A DNA stretch of 64,000 bases from assembly GCF_023159225.1 (NCBI RefSeq), contig NC_063175.1, positions 4,171,255-4,235,254 on the forward strand, read 5' to 3'. Made by a program: the position numbers and the translations under genes. Origin of the DNA: Perognathus longimembris pacificus (Eukaryota; Chordata; Mammalia; Rodentia; Heteromyidae). The notes under the pieces were generated by a model, which made no database searches, was not told the origin of the DNA, and worked only from the letters and a program-made list of their open reading frames with translations. Shown one piece after another: positions 1 to 11,697 of the stretch; the stretch's first letter is position 1; the number at the start of each line of letters is the position of its first letter.

Positions 1-93
1 CCATTTTCTGTATATGTGGTGCTGGGGAATCGAACCCAGGGCCTCATGTATATGAGGCAGGCACTCTTGCCACTAGGCCATATCCCCAGCCCT
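1..93 (-). mobile_element. IDL-Geo SINE, left (ID-like) half, cut by the window edge
   Basis: Read on the minus strand it begins GGGCTGGGGATATGGCCTAG and carries the ID-type B box GGGTTCGATTCCCCAGCACC. The Geo half would lie outside the window. The sequence is close to the other young copies, so this is a recent insertion. Confidence 0.85.
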
Positions 94-736
94 AAATAAC
101 AATTTTTGGTGAATTTCACTATGCTTTGGAGCATATATTATAAAAGTACATTATATATATATGAAAATAGTCATTAACATACTGAATGAATCAGCAAGAT
201 GGAATAAAATCAGTGAGGCTTGACATGTGACAATAACTTGGCTGATTCTTTCCAAAATCATTACTTGTGAGGCCCAGAATTGATGGAGTGGCAATCTATT
301 ATTACAGATATTCACCATTCTAAGGTGTTGGGAACAGAAGTACAATTCGGTCACGGTCTCCAATTTTGGCTGCATCACTTGGGGGTGCCCTTTGTGGAGA
401 CAGCACTGGGTACTGCTGCCTCCCTTCCTGGAGATCACTTATATCAACTTCAGCATGTGCTGGCATCTGTGTGTGAAATACTTCTCAGATGATCTTCATT
501 GTGGGCCAGATTGAAACAATCAACTTATGGGAGCTCTCCTAGAAATATAAACTACTTGAAATAATCAGAAGTGTTATGTTAAAAATATAAAAAATGAGAA
601 AAAAGCTAGCAAGCCATGAAAGATATGGAAGGACTTTAAGTGTACTAAGTAGGAGAAGCCAGACTGAAACAGTTATCTGTTACATGATTTAAACCAAGTA
701 CTCTTCCACACCTCTACTTCTAGCTTTTTCTTTTTC
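94..736. other. Unique intronic sequence
   Basis: I see no repeat, exon or RNA gene. The open frames on both strands around 150-490 overlap each other and match nothing I know. Confidence 0.5.
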
Positions 737-964
737 TGGGTTCTGGGGCCTGGGTGCTGGCCCTGAACCTCTTTATGCTCAAGGCTAGTGGTCTACCACT
801 TGAACCACAGTGCTACTTCCAGTTTTTTGGTTTTTTTTTTTTTCTGATTAGTTGGACATAAGAGTCTCATGGACTTTCCTGCCTGGGCGGGCTTCTAACA
901 GCAATCCTCAGATCTCAGCCTTCTGAGTATCTAGGATTACAGACATGAGCCACCAGCACCCAGC
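737..964 (-). mobile_element. B1-Geo dimeric SINE
   Basis: The plus strand shows the Geo half first (CTCAAGGCTAGTGGTCTACC), then a T-rich linker, then the B1 half ending CTAGGATTACAGACATGAGC. This pairing of a 7SL-type B1 unit with the Geo unit is the commonest repeat in the window. Confidence 0.85.
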
Positions 965-1031
965 TCACTTCTGGCTTTCTGCTGGTTAACTGTAGACAAG
1001 GTTCTCACAGACGTTTTCCTTCTTTTTTCTT

Positions 1032-1110
1032 TTTACACAGGCTGGCTTCACACAGTTATCCTCAGACCTCAGCCTCCTATTTGGTAAGATTGTAGGCATG
1101 ACCTGTCAAT
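1032..1110 (-). mobile_element. B1 fragment
   Basis: It shows AGGCTGGCTTCACACAG, then CAGACCTCAGCCTCCT and GTAGGCATGA, a decayed antisense B1 body with no Geo or ID half. Confidence 0.6.
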
Positions 1111-2339
1111 GGACAGCACAGGGAGAACTTTTTGTTTAGTTTAGTTTTAAACCTAAAATTGCTCTGGACTAAATAGAAAGGATGAGTCTAGAGATAACTT
1201 GGTTTCACTGCATTCGGCGTCAGAGTGGAAGGTAGTGATGGTCCTAACAGTGTGAGAGAAGCTCTTGCATTTCCTCCTCTCTTTACCCCAGCAGCCAGGC
1301 CAGTTCCTGTTCACTAAATAAAATGCATTCCCGATTAATTCTGCCAGGTGCTTCTAATCTATCAAGAAATCTTTGGCCCAAGAAAGCCTGGTGTTATCAG
1401 AGAAAACACACAAAACAAATGGAAAGTTCAGGTCTTAAGAACAAATATTAAGGTAACAGTTTAATGGAATTTCTGGTAACAATCCTGTACTGAGAATTTG
1501 GATTGATGATTACAGTTATTCGATTTGCTTTGGGGCAAGATGACCATTCATCCTCACTGGCTGAAGGCTAAAACTGCTGGACCAAGATCTGGCAAAATGA
1601 ATTGCAATGTTCTTGATAACTCCTTGCCACCCTGATTTAAGGAAAAAAAACCTTGCCAAAGTCATTTTAAACAGATTGATAAGTATTATTTATTTTTTAA
1701 ATGGATTTCTATCCTGTTCTGGGAGCAGCAATGATGGATGCTATATTAACTGGAGCAGATTACAGAGGGAAATAGACTAAGACTCTCTGCTAATATTTCT
1801 GTATAGTCTGACAGCCAGATGTTAGAATTCATACATTGCCAAGTGAAAAAGTAACAGAGAGAACCAAAATATATTTTTCTCTGATTAGGGATCTAAGCCA
1901 AGAAATGAGACTTCTTTGCTCAGTCTTCTACCCCCAAATTAGGTTGTTCATCTCCCCCACTCTCGTCCAGCAGCTGTCACCCCAACCTCCTCCCTCCTAC
2001 TTAATAGAAATTTTTTTTTCAGCAGCTGTCTGAGGAAAATATTGTAGAAACCGCCTGCTTCTGGGTTTTGGTAGCATCCTTTAGGTGGTCAAATTACTCT
2101 ATGCCAGAACTTTCTTTTTGGTAGGTGTTAGGATAGCAAAAGTTCAGATATCCTGTTTAAATAACCTTAAGAAAATGCACCATCCACAACTCATGTCTTC
2201 CAGGGACCCAAAGCTTAATTTCCTTAGTGTCAAAGTAACTTCAACAGTCATTATCAGCAGGACTTGTGGTGTTTGGGAAGATTTATAAGCCAGGGCTCTG
2301 AGAAGCCATTCATTCCCTGGTTATCATCTGGAATGACAT
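1111..2339. other. Unique intronic sequence
   Basis: It contains no recognisable element. The frame at about 1836-2033 has no known match and no coding character. Confidence 0.5.
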
Positions 2340-2535
2340 GGGGGGATGGAATATTGACCCACTCAGGGTCTCATATTTGATAGAGAAGTACTCTGCTATG
2401 TAACTTATGCCCTCCATATTTTCATTTTTTTCCAGCTTAGATCTCTTGCTTTTGCTTTGGCTGGCCAAAGACTGCAATAATCCTACCTCTACCTTTTGGA
2501 TAGCTGGGATTACAGGCATGTTACCACTGAGCCTG
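2340..2535 (-). mobile_element. Decayed B1-ID composite SINE
   Basis: On the plus strand an antisense ID unit (ACCCACTCAGGGTCTCATAT, then GTACTCTGCTATGTAACTTA) is followed by an antisense B1 unit ending GATAGCTGGGATTACAGGCA. The order, B1 then ID when read on the minus strand, is that of the known rodent B1-dID family. Confidence 0.65.
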
Positions 2536-3112
2536 GATTTGGAGGATACTCTTTTTAAAGCTTACATAGGAGGGTCTTTATCTGTGATGTCTGACAGAGC
2601 TGTATTTCAGATGGATGGAGTTATATGATGGAATGGTGAATGTGTCTTGCTCACAGGGAGGGCTTGGCTTGCCGGCCAGGTTTTGCTTCTGGTTGCTGGG
2701 GGAAGATGCATGCTAACCATTAAAAAGATGATGGTAGCCACCTCATTCTTTCTACTAACTCTTTCTACTAACTTCTTAAAAGACTGTTTTACTGAAAAAT
2801 AATACTTGTAAGGAAGTATACCAGCCATAAAGTTATAGCTAGATGAACTGTCACAGAGTGACTTGGAGACAACTCCCAGTCCAGAAAGGAAACAACTTCT
2901 GCATCAGAGACCAGAGACCAGCCTCCCTCAGCACCCCCCCCCCCCCCATTGCTTCCTTCTCTTCCTTCCTTCCTCAGAGGCGACTGCTCTCTTGGCTTCT
3001 AACATGGCAGATGTATTGCATCTACTTTCAACCTTTATCACAATCATCAAGTATGCATTCGTGAGGCTCGGACACTTTCTACTTAACTCATGGCTTATAA
3101 GATTCATCCAGG
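2536..3112. other. Unique intronic sequence with a C run
   Basis: It holds a 13-base tandem duplication (CTTTCTACTAACT twice, about 2748-2773) and a run of about 15 C at 2933-2947. No gene is seen. Confidence 0.5.
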
Positions 3113-3331
3113 TTGTTTTGTTTATTTGTTTTGTTTTTGTTGCCAGTCGTGGGGTGTGGACTTAGGGCCTGAGCACTGTCCCTGGCTTTATTTTGCTCAA
3201 GGCTAGCACTCTACTTCTTGAGCCACAGCGCCACTTCTGGCTTTTTTCTATATATGTGGTGCTGAGGAATTGAACCCAGGGCTTCATGTACACGAGGTGA
3301 GCAATTTACCACTAGGCCATATTCCCAGCTC
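3113..3331 (-). mobile_element. IDL-Geo SINE, full length, with target-site duplication
   Basis: The T-rich tail is at the left, then the Geo half, then the ID-like half ending at CCATATTCCCAGCTC. TCATCCAGG occurs on both sides (3104-3112 and 3332-3340), the direct repeat expected from L1-driven retroposition. Confidence 0.85.
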
Positions 3332-3340
3332 TCATCCAGG

Positions 3341-3849
3341 ATTTTTTGGTGCGTGGTTTATTCACTGATGTAAGTATCCTGTTGCATGTGTTGGGGCGAG
3401 AAAAAGATCCTGTTTGGTATGATGCTTGAGCATGCTGAGTATTTTGAAGTGAAGGAGGTTGGACAGCTCAGAAGCAACCTTAAAAGGAGTCACTGTCTAA
3501 CCTCTGGTGTCCTGCTGCCTTTTTCTGCTCAAAGTAAGTCATAGAAACTAAAATTCTTCTTTCTCACACTGAGTCAGGATCAGAATTCCTTTTCACCTTA
3601 AGCTGGCCATAAAACCTGCAAAGCCCCTACTTTCCATTCTCCCTGAAGATCCCAATTGTTATAGCAAAGAGGAAGAAACATGGCCAGAGAGGTCAAGGAG
3701 ACTTCTAACTGAAGAGCCCTGCTAGGTTCTTGTCATATTCTTTGTCCAATCACAGCTCTACTTGACTGTTCATTTCTCACAGCACATAAACACAAAATTA
3801 GACAAATTTCCCTGGGTGTCTGGGTGAGTCTTCATTTCTAAAGGCTTCT
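3341..3849. other. Unique intronic sequence
   Basis: I see no repeat or exon. Confidence 0.5.
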
Positions 3850-4083
3850 TTTTTTGTGCTGATACCGGGCTTGAACTGAGGGCCTGGGTGATGTCCCTGA
3901 GTTTTTATTCAAGGCTGATTTTCTTCTTTGTGAGTCATACTTCTACATCTGTCTTTTTGCTGCTTAACTGGAAATAAGGGTCCTATGGACATTTTTGTCC
4001 AGGCTGGCTTTAAATCAAAATCCTCACCTTTCAGCTTCCTGCATAGCTAGGATTATATGTATGAGTCACCAGTGCCCAACAGC
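3850..4083 (-). mobile_element. B1-Geo dimeric SINE, older copy
   Basis: GGGCTTGAACTGAGGGCCTG opens the antisense Geo half. The linker and B1 body follow, to CTAGGATTATATGTATGAGT. It has many point changes compared with the copies at 11464 and 37693. Confidence 0.8.
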
Positions 4084-4659
4084 ATAAAACTTCCATTAAG
4101 TAAATTTATTGTGTTTTTCTTTTTTAATCTATCTTTTGTTGTATGAGTGCTTATCATGACCTTCAGTGATAGGTGAGAGAAGTTATCACAACTTTCCCAC
4201 CCATGAATAGGTAGAAAATATAACTTATTTATCCACTCTGTTGTCATTGGATGTTGTGGTCATTTCTAGTTTCAGTTTGTCTAAAATAACATTGCAACGA
4301 ATATTTCACATATTTTTGGTGCATGTGTGCAATGCATTTCACTCTTTTCCCTCCTCCATGAGTTCAAGTCTCTTCTGAAAGTTCTTAGTGTTGGTAAGCT
4401 AAATACTTTCCAAAAGGAGTATGTAAAATTTATTTCTGGCTCAACTTCATATCCTGGGATATAATATTTTATTGACAAAGTTTGTGCATAACTCTTTCAT
4501 ATAATCAAATGTGACAGTTCTCACAACTCAGTGAGGAGTTATTTTTATTATTATTATAGAGAACTGAAGTAGGGAGGATGAAAGGACACATTTAATTATA
4601 TACAAGTATGACACCAGTTACCATGACATATGATAATGGTGACCTACAACAAACCCCGT

Positions 4660-4810
4660 GGTTAGTTCTTTCTGTGTGAGTTGTTTCATGACAATGCTAT
4701 GAGACAGGTATTACCATTCTTAATGAGTAGATGGAAATGAGAGTGTTCAGTAAAGCTCATTTCCCTTGTCCTGGTCACATTCTCTGCGAGAGGAAGTGAA
4801 TGACCTCCAA
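4660..4810 (-). mobile_element. MIR fragment
   Basis: GAGACAGGTATTACCATTCT followed by GATGGAAATGAGAG and a CCTTGTCCTGGTCAC segment resembles the antisense MIR core (acaggtattatt, gatgaggaaactgag, gcccaaggtcac). It is old and diverged. Confidence 0.5.
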
Positions 4811-5010
4811 GTCAGGTATGGTAAACGGAAGAGGCACAGTCTGAACCCAAATCCTCAGAATACAGAATAAATGCTCATTTCATGTGTTTTTTCCCCAAAT
4901 CACCTCAACCCATACAATTAACTTTCATGCATCCCTCGCCTCTACCTGACAGACGACGAATCAGAGCGAAATGACCAGTAGTGAGACAGGAGTACTAGAG
5001 GCTTGTAAAA

Positions 5011-5044
<34 letters not shown>

Positions 5045-5231
5045 TGCTGGTCCTGGGCTTGAACTCCAGGCCTGGGCACTGTCCTTGAGCTTTTTGGCTC
5101 AAGGCTAGTCCTCTTCCACTTGAGCCACAGCTCCACTTCTGGCTTTTGGTGGCTAATAGGAGAGAGTCTCACAGACTTTCTTGCCTCCTGAATAGCTCGG
5201 ATTACAGATGTGAGCCACTGCTGCCCAGCTG
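5011..5231 (-). mobile_element. B1-Geo dimeric SINE with long poly-T and an internal B1 deletion
   Basis: About 33 T are followed by an intact antisense Geo half. The B1 half jumps from ACTTTCTTGCCTCCTGAATA straight to the 3' block ending AGATGTGAGCCACTG, so the middle of B1 is missing. The uninterrupted T tract suggests a fairly young insertion. Confidence 0.85.
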
Positions 5232-5813
5232 GTTTGTGTAGTTCTCATATTGTGCCACCTGCTTCCCATTCCATAGCCAATGCTGTGACTGGACATAGAA
5301 TGGCATTCAGAAGGGAAATCTAAATCCTTAGACACCCAGAAAAGCACTAAGTGGATAGTTGAAAGGAAACTTTAATGGTAGCTATGAAAGGTTATTAGCT
5401 TCATATCTATCACTATGAGCTCTCTGTTTCCAGAGAAAATCATCCCAGAAAGTCCAGGGGCATAAGTGTGTTTGTTAGTGAAATATAAATAAATGAATTT
5501 TTAGAAAGTAAGCTATCTCTCATGCTAAGTTGTTTTCAACCTAGATCCAAGAGATGGGGCTGTGAAGTGAACAAACATGTGGTGAACTTTTCCTGCTGAC
5601 CCAGTTCTTGCTTCCATAATTAGGGACTTCAGCCATGCTTGGGGCCCGGTGGATTCTCCACCACAACCTAAAAGTGAGAATGTCTCCTGTTCTCACGCCT
5701 TAGCCCATGTGCCAGCACCAGCTGATTTCTGGGGACTTCATATGACTGCTTTAACTGTCAGTGTGACAGTGAGAGAATTATGTAATTATGTATGGCCCAG
5801 ATAATTTACTCAG
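5232..5813. other. Unique intronic sequence
   Basis: I see no recognisable element. Confidence 0.5.
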
Positions 5814-6052
5814 TAGGGTGCTTGTGGTTCATACCTGTAACCCTAGCTACTCAGAAGGCTGAGATCTGAAGCTCTCAATTTGAAACCAGCCCAGGTAGAA
5901 AAGTTCATGAGACTCTTGTCTTCAGTTAACTAGCCAAAAGTCAGAAGTAGAGGTGTGGCTCAAGTGGTAGAGCATCATCCTTGAGAGAAAAAGCCCAGCA
6001 AGAACACAAGACCCTAACTAAGTTCAAGCATCAGTACTAGCACAATAACAAC
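5814..6052 (+). mobile_element. B1-Geo dimeric SINE
   Basis: B1 half (CTAGCTACTCAGAAGGCTGA), linker (CTTCAGTTAACTAGCCAAAA), then Geo half with tRNA-like A box GTGGCTCAAGTGGTAGAGCA. The tail is A-rich. Confidence 0.85.
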
Positions 6053-6177
6053 AAGATCCCCCACAATTCAAACAGGCTGTTGGGAGAACTATTTTACAAA
6101 AAAGTAACAATTTTGTATATAAGATCAATTGTTCTATAAATAACATGTATTATATAAAATAAATTTATTTTTTTCAG

Positions 6178-6300
6178 TTTATCCTTTTTATTTTTAAAGA
6201 TTTTTTTATGAACATATATTAGCTGTACAAGGAGATTTCATTGTGGTAATTCCAGAAATGTATCAGTGTACCCATATCAAACTCATCCCCTGACACATAA
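6178..6300 (-). mobile_element. Old L1 3'-end fragment
   Basis: ATATTAGCTGTACAAGGAGA followed by TTTCATTGTGGTAATTCCAG resembles the antisense 3' end of rodent L1 elements. Other decayed copies in this window share the 'TGTACAA' anchor. Confidence 0.5.
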
Positions 6301-7509
6301 AGTAATTTTCAAGGCCACACAAATTAAAATTTGCATTTAAATAACAGCTCAAAGTTTTTCTTTAAATTTTCTTTTATAAATATGGCTGGGCTATTTTAAC
6401 AGAATGATGAAGTCACTGACATAGATACTGAGAAAGTTTTGACATAATCCTTGGTGACCAGGAATTCTAAGATGAATTCAAAGGGGCTGTTTCAATGTCA
6501 GACCACGTGTTTCTATGTGACCAATTCAGGGAACAAATTGAAAAGGACACAGTAAAGACAAGAAGGAAAATAGTGTGGATAATTTCACAAAAACAGAGTT
6601 AGTGAAGGACCATGCATAAATAACTGGAAAGACAAAAGATGGATTACCCATACACCTCAGAACAAATTTCTTCAGTGCTGTTGGTTCACAAAGAAAGCAA
6701 AGGTATTCTAAGCCTATTATCTTAAATTCCCCCCCGCCCAAATTGTGATATCTTCTCCTCTTGAAAAAACAAATGGCTATAAGTGCTGTCCTACTCAGCT
6801 TCCAGGCACCCTGAAAGTATGTTTTGATTGTGAAAGATGTTCCAAATTTGAATGAGTTAGCAAGACCTGGTCAGAGTAGTCTTTTTGACATTATTAAACA
6901 TTGTTTCTTTCAACTGAGTAAAACAACTAAATCAGTAATAATTGCTCCTCAGGCTCTCTGGTCACTTAGGCTGACCAGCAATTGGATGGAATGTGAAAGC
7001 TGTCTGAGGGCTGGCCGTCTTCTGGGATGGGTGGGGCATGCTGGCATGTAGGTGCCTAGAACCAAAGGAAGGAAGCCCGCCAAGATAAGCAGCCATTCAC
7101 ATCCATGCCATTTTTGCTTTGTGAACTTTCCCTGATTCACACTGTTGTCAATGAGATTTTTGAATGATAAAAGACATTGCATCTACCAGATGAAAATGAG
7201 CATATCAGAGTCTTGAACCAGTGTGGGACCCATAAAAAACAGGCCGTGCAACTCAGCTCAGCAAATGTAGGGGAGGGAAAATCTGGATGGGTGGTTCTGG
7301 GTCAGCACTAAAGACGTGTCTCCCCATGGTGTGGGCTGCAAGCACAGGTTTCTTGGGGGTGGCTGGGGTTCCATGTGGAGAATGCTCTAGCAGAGAGAGG
7401 GGAAGAGACCTCTGCAGAACAGGCATGTGGAAAGAGTGTGCACTCCTCAGAACTCCCCAAGGTCAGCTCAAGGGGAAACGTTCATGAGACCCCCATTTCA
7501 GTTAATAGA
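6301..7509. other. Unique intronic sequence
   Basis: It contains no recognised repeat. Overlapping frames on both strands near 6824-7182 match no known protein. Confidence 0.45.
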
Positions 7510-7712
7510 AAGGCTGGGCATGGTTTTGAGCCCCTGTCATGCCCGCTAAGCCTGGAGTGTAAATGGGAAGATGATGGTCCAGAGCAGCCCAGGCAAGAAG
7601 CAAGACCCGATCAGAAAAAGAACCGAAGCATAGGTCTGGATGCCCAAGTGGTAGACCCCTTGTTTAGTAGGTACAAGGCCCCAAGTCCAAAGTCCAGTAC
7701 TGTCAAAAAAAA
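7510..7712 (+). mobile_element. Decayed B1-ID composite SINE
   Basis: A B1-like start (GGCTGGGCATGGTTTTGAGC) and body are followed by an ID-like unit with CAAGTGGTAGACCCCTTGTT and CAAGTCCAAAGTCCAGTACT. The 119-residue open frame crossing it is an accident of this repeat. Confidence 0.65.
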
Positions 7713-7969
7713 TCACACTGAATCTCATCGTTAATTAATCCATGTCTGTTTTGAAAGAGTTTGTTTTTCATGTTCGTTTTTCTTCTAAGCTGTGATAGTT
7801 TAAAAAGAAATAGGTTTGAATCTGCTGTCTGTTTTATTTTTTTATTTCTGGAAAATCTATTTTTACTCATCTGTTCAGGTGTCCAAATGATGAAGACATT
7901 TTCTCCCAATCAATGGCAGCCCACCCACCATGTCAGTGTGTTCTCTGAGGTGGTTGATAATGATGGCTG

Positions 7970-8240
7970 ATTCCTGGCCCGCTCTGCTGCCTGCCTGCGT
8001 GGTCCTCTGCCGGCGCCCACCCAGCCCTGGGCTGCAGCCAGCTCACGGGGCCACGGCCTCGAGGAAGGGGCAGCGCAGAAGTTTGAATTTTATTACAAAT
8101 TTCATCAGGAGATTTCATGTGCAAGATGAAAATGAAAGCTAATAAAATCATATTGTGTGAGGGCTTTTTGTTAAGGCCATGGATTTGAATAGCTCTTGTC
8201 AGGAAAATTAATGACAAGAGATGATGGACATGCCAATCTC
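7970..8240. other. GC/CpG-rich patch joined to AT-rich unique sequence
   Basis: About 110 bases (7972-8085) are strongly GC-rich with eight CpG sites. They are followed without a repeat boundary by AT-rich sequence (TTTTATTACAAATTTCATCA). I cannot assign a function; a regulatory element is possible. Confidence 0.3.
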
Positions 8241-8914
8241 TTTTTCTTCACCAACCATTTTCCTGTCTGTAGCTATCTCCTGATATCATACTGCAAACCT
8301 TCAACATACAGAATAAGATTTTTTTGAATATTCAAGAATGAATTCTAGGAGGGCTCTAAAATTTAAAATGTCTAGAGAAGCCTTTCATAAAATTGCAGGT
8401 GATCTCCTTCTCCTGACTTCACTCCTTCCCTGGGGCGCTCGCTGCCCGGCCTCTGTCTCAGGTGGCCACACTGTCTGCAAGGCTTTCCTGAACTTATGCA
8501 GATGACAACTTCTCCAATCTATATGGCATTTTCACATTTATTATTTTATTGTCTAGAAACGGTCCCACTGATGGAAGTAATTCTGAATGACAGGATATAT
8601 GCATTCCCTGGTGTTCCCGTAACAAATTTCCATAAATGGAGAGAGGCTTTAAAACACCAACCAACTTGTTTTCCTACTGCTGTGGAGCTGAAATGGGTCT
8701 GAGCAGCCGCAGACAAGGTATGGGAAAGAAAGGCTGCATGAGGCTTAATTTACAGATGCTCTAAAGGGAGAATGGGTTTCCTTGCTTCTGACTCCTTCTA
8801 GAGGAGGTCTGTTTTCCTTGGCTCGTGGCCCCTTCTGCTATCTTCAAAATAGCTGATTCTTCTCTCATCTCTCCTTTCTCTGATATTTTCTTTCTTTTTT
8901 ATATTTTTTTATTT

Positions 8915-9071
8915 TTTTAAAGTTTTTATTATAAAACTGATGTACAGAGAGGTTACAGTTTCATACGTTAGGCATTGGATACATTTCTTGTACTGTTTGT
9001 TACCTTGTCCCTCATACCCCCCTCCCCCTTTCCCCCCCTGAGGTATTCAGTTCACTTACACCAAACAGTCT
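8915..9071 (-). mobile_element. L1 3'-end fragment, young subfamily
   Basis: TGTACAGAGAGGTTACAGTT followed by CATTTCTTGTACTGTTTGTT and the C-rich TCCCTCATACCCCCCTCCCC is the antisense end of the same L1 3' UTR seen at 21071, 26878 and 49985. It is 5'-truncated to about 150 bases. Confidence 0.75.
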
Positions 9072-9095
9072 TTTTTTTTTTTTAAAGAATAGTTT

Positions 9096-9161
9096 TATGT
9101 ATGTATGTATGTATGTATGTATGTATGTATGTATGTATGTATGTATGTATTTATTTATTTA
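9096..9161. repeat. (ATGT)n microsatellite passing into (ATTT)n
   Basis: About 14 ATGT units end in ATTTATTTATTT directly against the tail side of the next SINE, so it probably grew from that tail. Confidence 0.95.
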
Positions 9162-9352
9162 AGCCGGTTCTGACACTTGGACTCAGGTCCTGAGCACTGT
9201 CCCTGGCTTCTTTTTGCTCAAGGCTAGCACTCTGCCACTTGAACCACAGTGCCACTTCTGGCCACTTTTAATATATGTGGTGCTGGGGAATTGAACTCTG
9301 GGCTTCAGTATACGAGGCAAGCACTCTTGCCACTAGGCCATATTCCCAGCCC
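9162..9352 (-). mobile_element. IDL-Geo SINE
   Basis: Both halves are present in antisense, from CTGACACTTGGACTCAGGTC to CCATATTCCCAGCCC. It sits on the tetranucleotide array. Confidence 0.88.
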
Positions 9353-10220
9353 TCTCTGATAATTTCATCTCCTTCTACTCAGACCCTCCTGTATCTGTAA
9401 GATCCCTTGGGATTATTTTGGTTCTACCAGGGCAATAATTCCATTTTAGGATCTTTAACTTAACTTTACCTGCTAAGTCCCTTTTGTAACATAAGGAAAT
9501 ATGCTTGTATGCTCTGAAGATTTGAATATGGGCATCTTTTGGGGGTTATTTTTCTATCTTTTATAAAGGCTTAGGGGTGAAATGATTCACATGTACCATT
9601 TTGGGTCAAATGCCTCTCTTTGACTTTTATGATGATGATGATAGCTGTATTTAGTTTTAGAAAAGGAAAAATAGTTACAGATAATAGAAATACAACCAGA
9701 AGGAACATCTAGGACACACTGTACAAAGTTGAAGGAAATCAATTTGTTCAATAGGTTTTTATGGGAAGAACAAGCAGTCCTGTTACTGAGTTTGATGTTA
9801 CGCAGCAGGTGAACTTACAATAAAGCAGAGCGTGGAGGTTCACTCAGATTTTCAAGAAGCATTTAAAGGGTTTAATAATACATGGTATGTTAAAATAGTT
9901 AATGAAAACATAAGTGGAAATTACCAAAATGTAGATGTGAGTTTAGTAAATATCTTTTGGTACCATTGATAGAAAAAGCTCTATGTGAACCCTGGAGTTT
10001 AAAGGGAGTAAATCTCAGCATTTGGGTGATCAGTTACAATCCTAGGTGACAACATGAGGCTCTCATTGAGCCAAGGGTCAGCCTGTTGAGTGCACCCCAA
10101 AATTTAGCCAAGCTAGTGTGAAATATGAGTAAACAAATGTAACTTTCATTTGTAAATCAAGTTCAAGCAAGGTATCAGTTGCATAAAACAAGCCATTTGA
10201 GCTCAAGATTTAAAAAAAAA
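9353..10220. other. Unique intronic sequence
   Basis: AT-rich, with only a short GATGATGATGAT run at about 9630. No element recognised. Confidence 0.5.
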
Positions 10221-10441
10221 TGTGTTAGGTGCCAGTACCAGGGCTGGAATTTAGGGCCTCATGCTCTCATTCAGCATTTCTGCTCACAATTGGTGCTCTA
10301 TGAATTGAGCCTGGCTTTTTGCTGCTGATTTGGAGGTAGAGTCACAAGTACCCTTCTGCTCAAGCTAGGTTTGAACTGAGATCCTCAGATTTCAGCTTCC
10401 TAAGTAGTTAGTATTACAAGTGTGAGCCACTGGTAGCTGGC
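10221..10441 (-). mobile_element. B1-Geo dimeric SINE, decayed
   Basis: The antisense Geo half is heavily changed, while the B1 end (ATCCTCAGATTTCAGCTTCC, then ATTACAAGTGTGAGCCACTG) is clear. Confidence 0.75.
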
Positions 10442-11100
10442 TAAGATTAAGACATTTTGGGGTGATATCTTTTACAGTCAACAAAAGCATGTTAGTTACA
10501 ATAAACTCTGGCTTATAGATCAGAGTCAACAAATATGGGTAAGTGAATATACTTCAAAGGAAAGAGTAATTTAAATGAGATTTCAGGAGTATAGTATTTG
10601 CATTTTTATGTTGCCATAAATGAAAATATCAAATGCTGAGTTGAGAAAAAATATGGGAGATTGGTTATGATTTTTTGTGTGCAATGAAAACAAGTAGTAA
10701 ATATTACAAGACAATTCATGTTGCAAAAAATGAGTTTAAGAAAAATTTAATGATAAAGATGAAACATCACACACTGGATGTGTCTTTTTTGCATGGATAT
10801 ATTACTACATTTTGAAGTGAACAAGAGGAAAATGAGCTTATATAGGTTTCCTCATGAGTTCACTGTGGTTAATATAATTTAATTATGATGAATTGTATGA
10901 GTGAATATTTACCATGAGAACAAACAGGATTTCATTATCTTTATGAAAGATTTCCCCTTCCCTCATTCCTTCAGGTTTCATTTCTTCTGCAAAATGGACA
11001 ACAACCCCCCGAAAGTTTGGGTTTCCTTATGATTCCAGAGTTCTCCTGGAAGTAAGAGTACAGAGAACTCACAGCTGTGAGTGTGTGAACCCTTAAGTGG
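10442..11100. other. Unique AT-rich intronic sequence
   Basis: I see no repeat, exon or RNA gene. Confidence 0.5.
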
Positions 11101-11136
<36 letters not shown>

Positions 11137-11149
11137 TCTCTCTCTCTCT
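11101..11149. repeat. (CT)n microsatellite
   Basis: About 24 CT units with one interruption (TCCCTC). It is a GA tract on the transcribed strand of DLGAP1. Confidence 0.95.
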
Positions 11150-11254
11150 ACTGCTGTTGGACAAGGGAGAAGCCTGGGGAGTTCCTGCTAGTGTTGAAAT
11201 CTGATCATTTTAGGCAAAGAATACTGCATGGGAGAAAGGAAGGAACCTCTTTAT

Positions 11255-11444
11255 TTTCCTTTTTCCTGCTTGTTGCTCAAGGTTGGTGCTCTACCATTTG
11301 AACCACACCTCAATTTCTGGAATTTTGTTGGCAAATTGTTGATAAGATTCTCTCAATATTTTTCCCCTGCTCAGGCTGGCTTTGAACATCCATTCTCAGA
11401 GTTTAGCTTCTTGAATACCTAGGTGTGAGCCATCAACACCCAGC
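11255..11444 (-). mobile_element. B1-Geo dimeric SINE, Geo half shortened
   Basis: It starts inside Geo at TTGCTCAAGGTTGGTGCTCT and runs through the linker to the B1 start (TACCTAGGTGTGAGCCATC). The distal Geo part is missing. Confidence 0.75.
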
Positions 11445-11463
11445 TGGAAAGAAACTGTTTTAT

Positions 11464-11697
11464 TTGGTGCCAGTCTTGGGTTTGAACTTAAAGTCTGGGC
11501 AACTGTCCCTGAACTTTCTCTCATTTTTAAAAAAAGTGTTTTACCACTTGAGCCACAGCTCCACATCTGGATTTTGGGTCACTAACTGGAGATAAGTGTT
11601 ATAGCCTTTCTTGCCCAGGCTGGCTTTGAATTGAGATCCTCAGATCTCGGCTTTCTCAGTAGCTAGAATTACAGGCACGAGCCACTGGCGCCTGGCA
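11464..11697 (-). mobile_element. B1-Geo dimeric SINE, nearly complete
   Basis: It lies in tandem with the preceding copy in the same orientation, about 20 bases apart. Both halves are clear, ending ACGAGCCACTGGCGCCTGGC. Confidence 0.85.

Noticed and set aside
7375..7734. 119-residue plus frame
   Set aside because: Half of it is a decayed B1-ID SINE; no domain or splice context.
9096..9161. Regular short repeats as a CRISPR-like array
   Set aside because: Units are contiguous 4-mers without spacers, in a mammalian genome.
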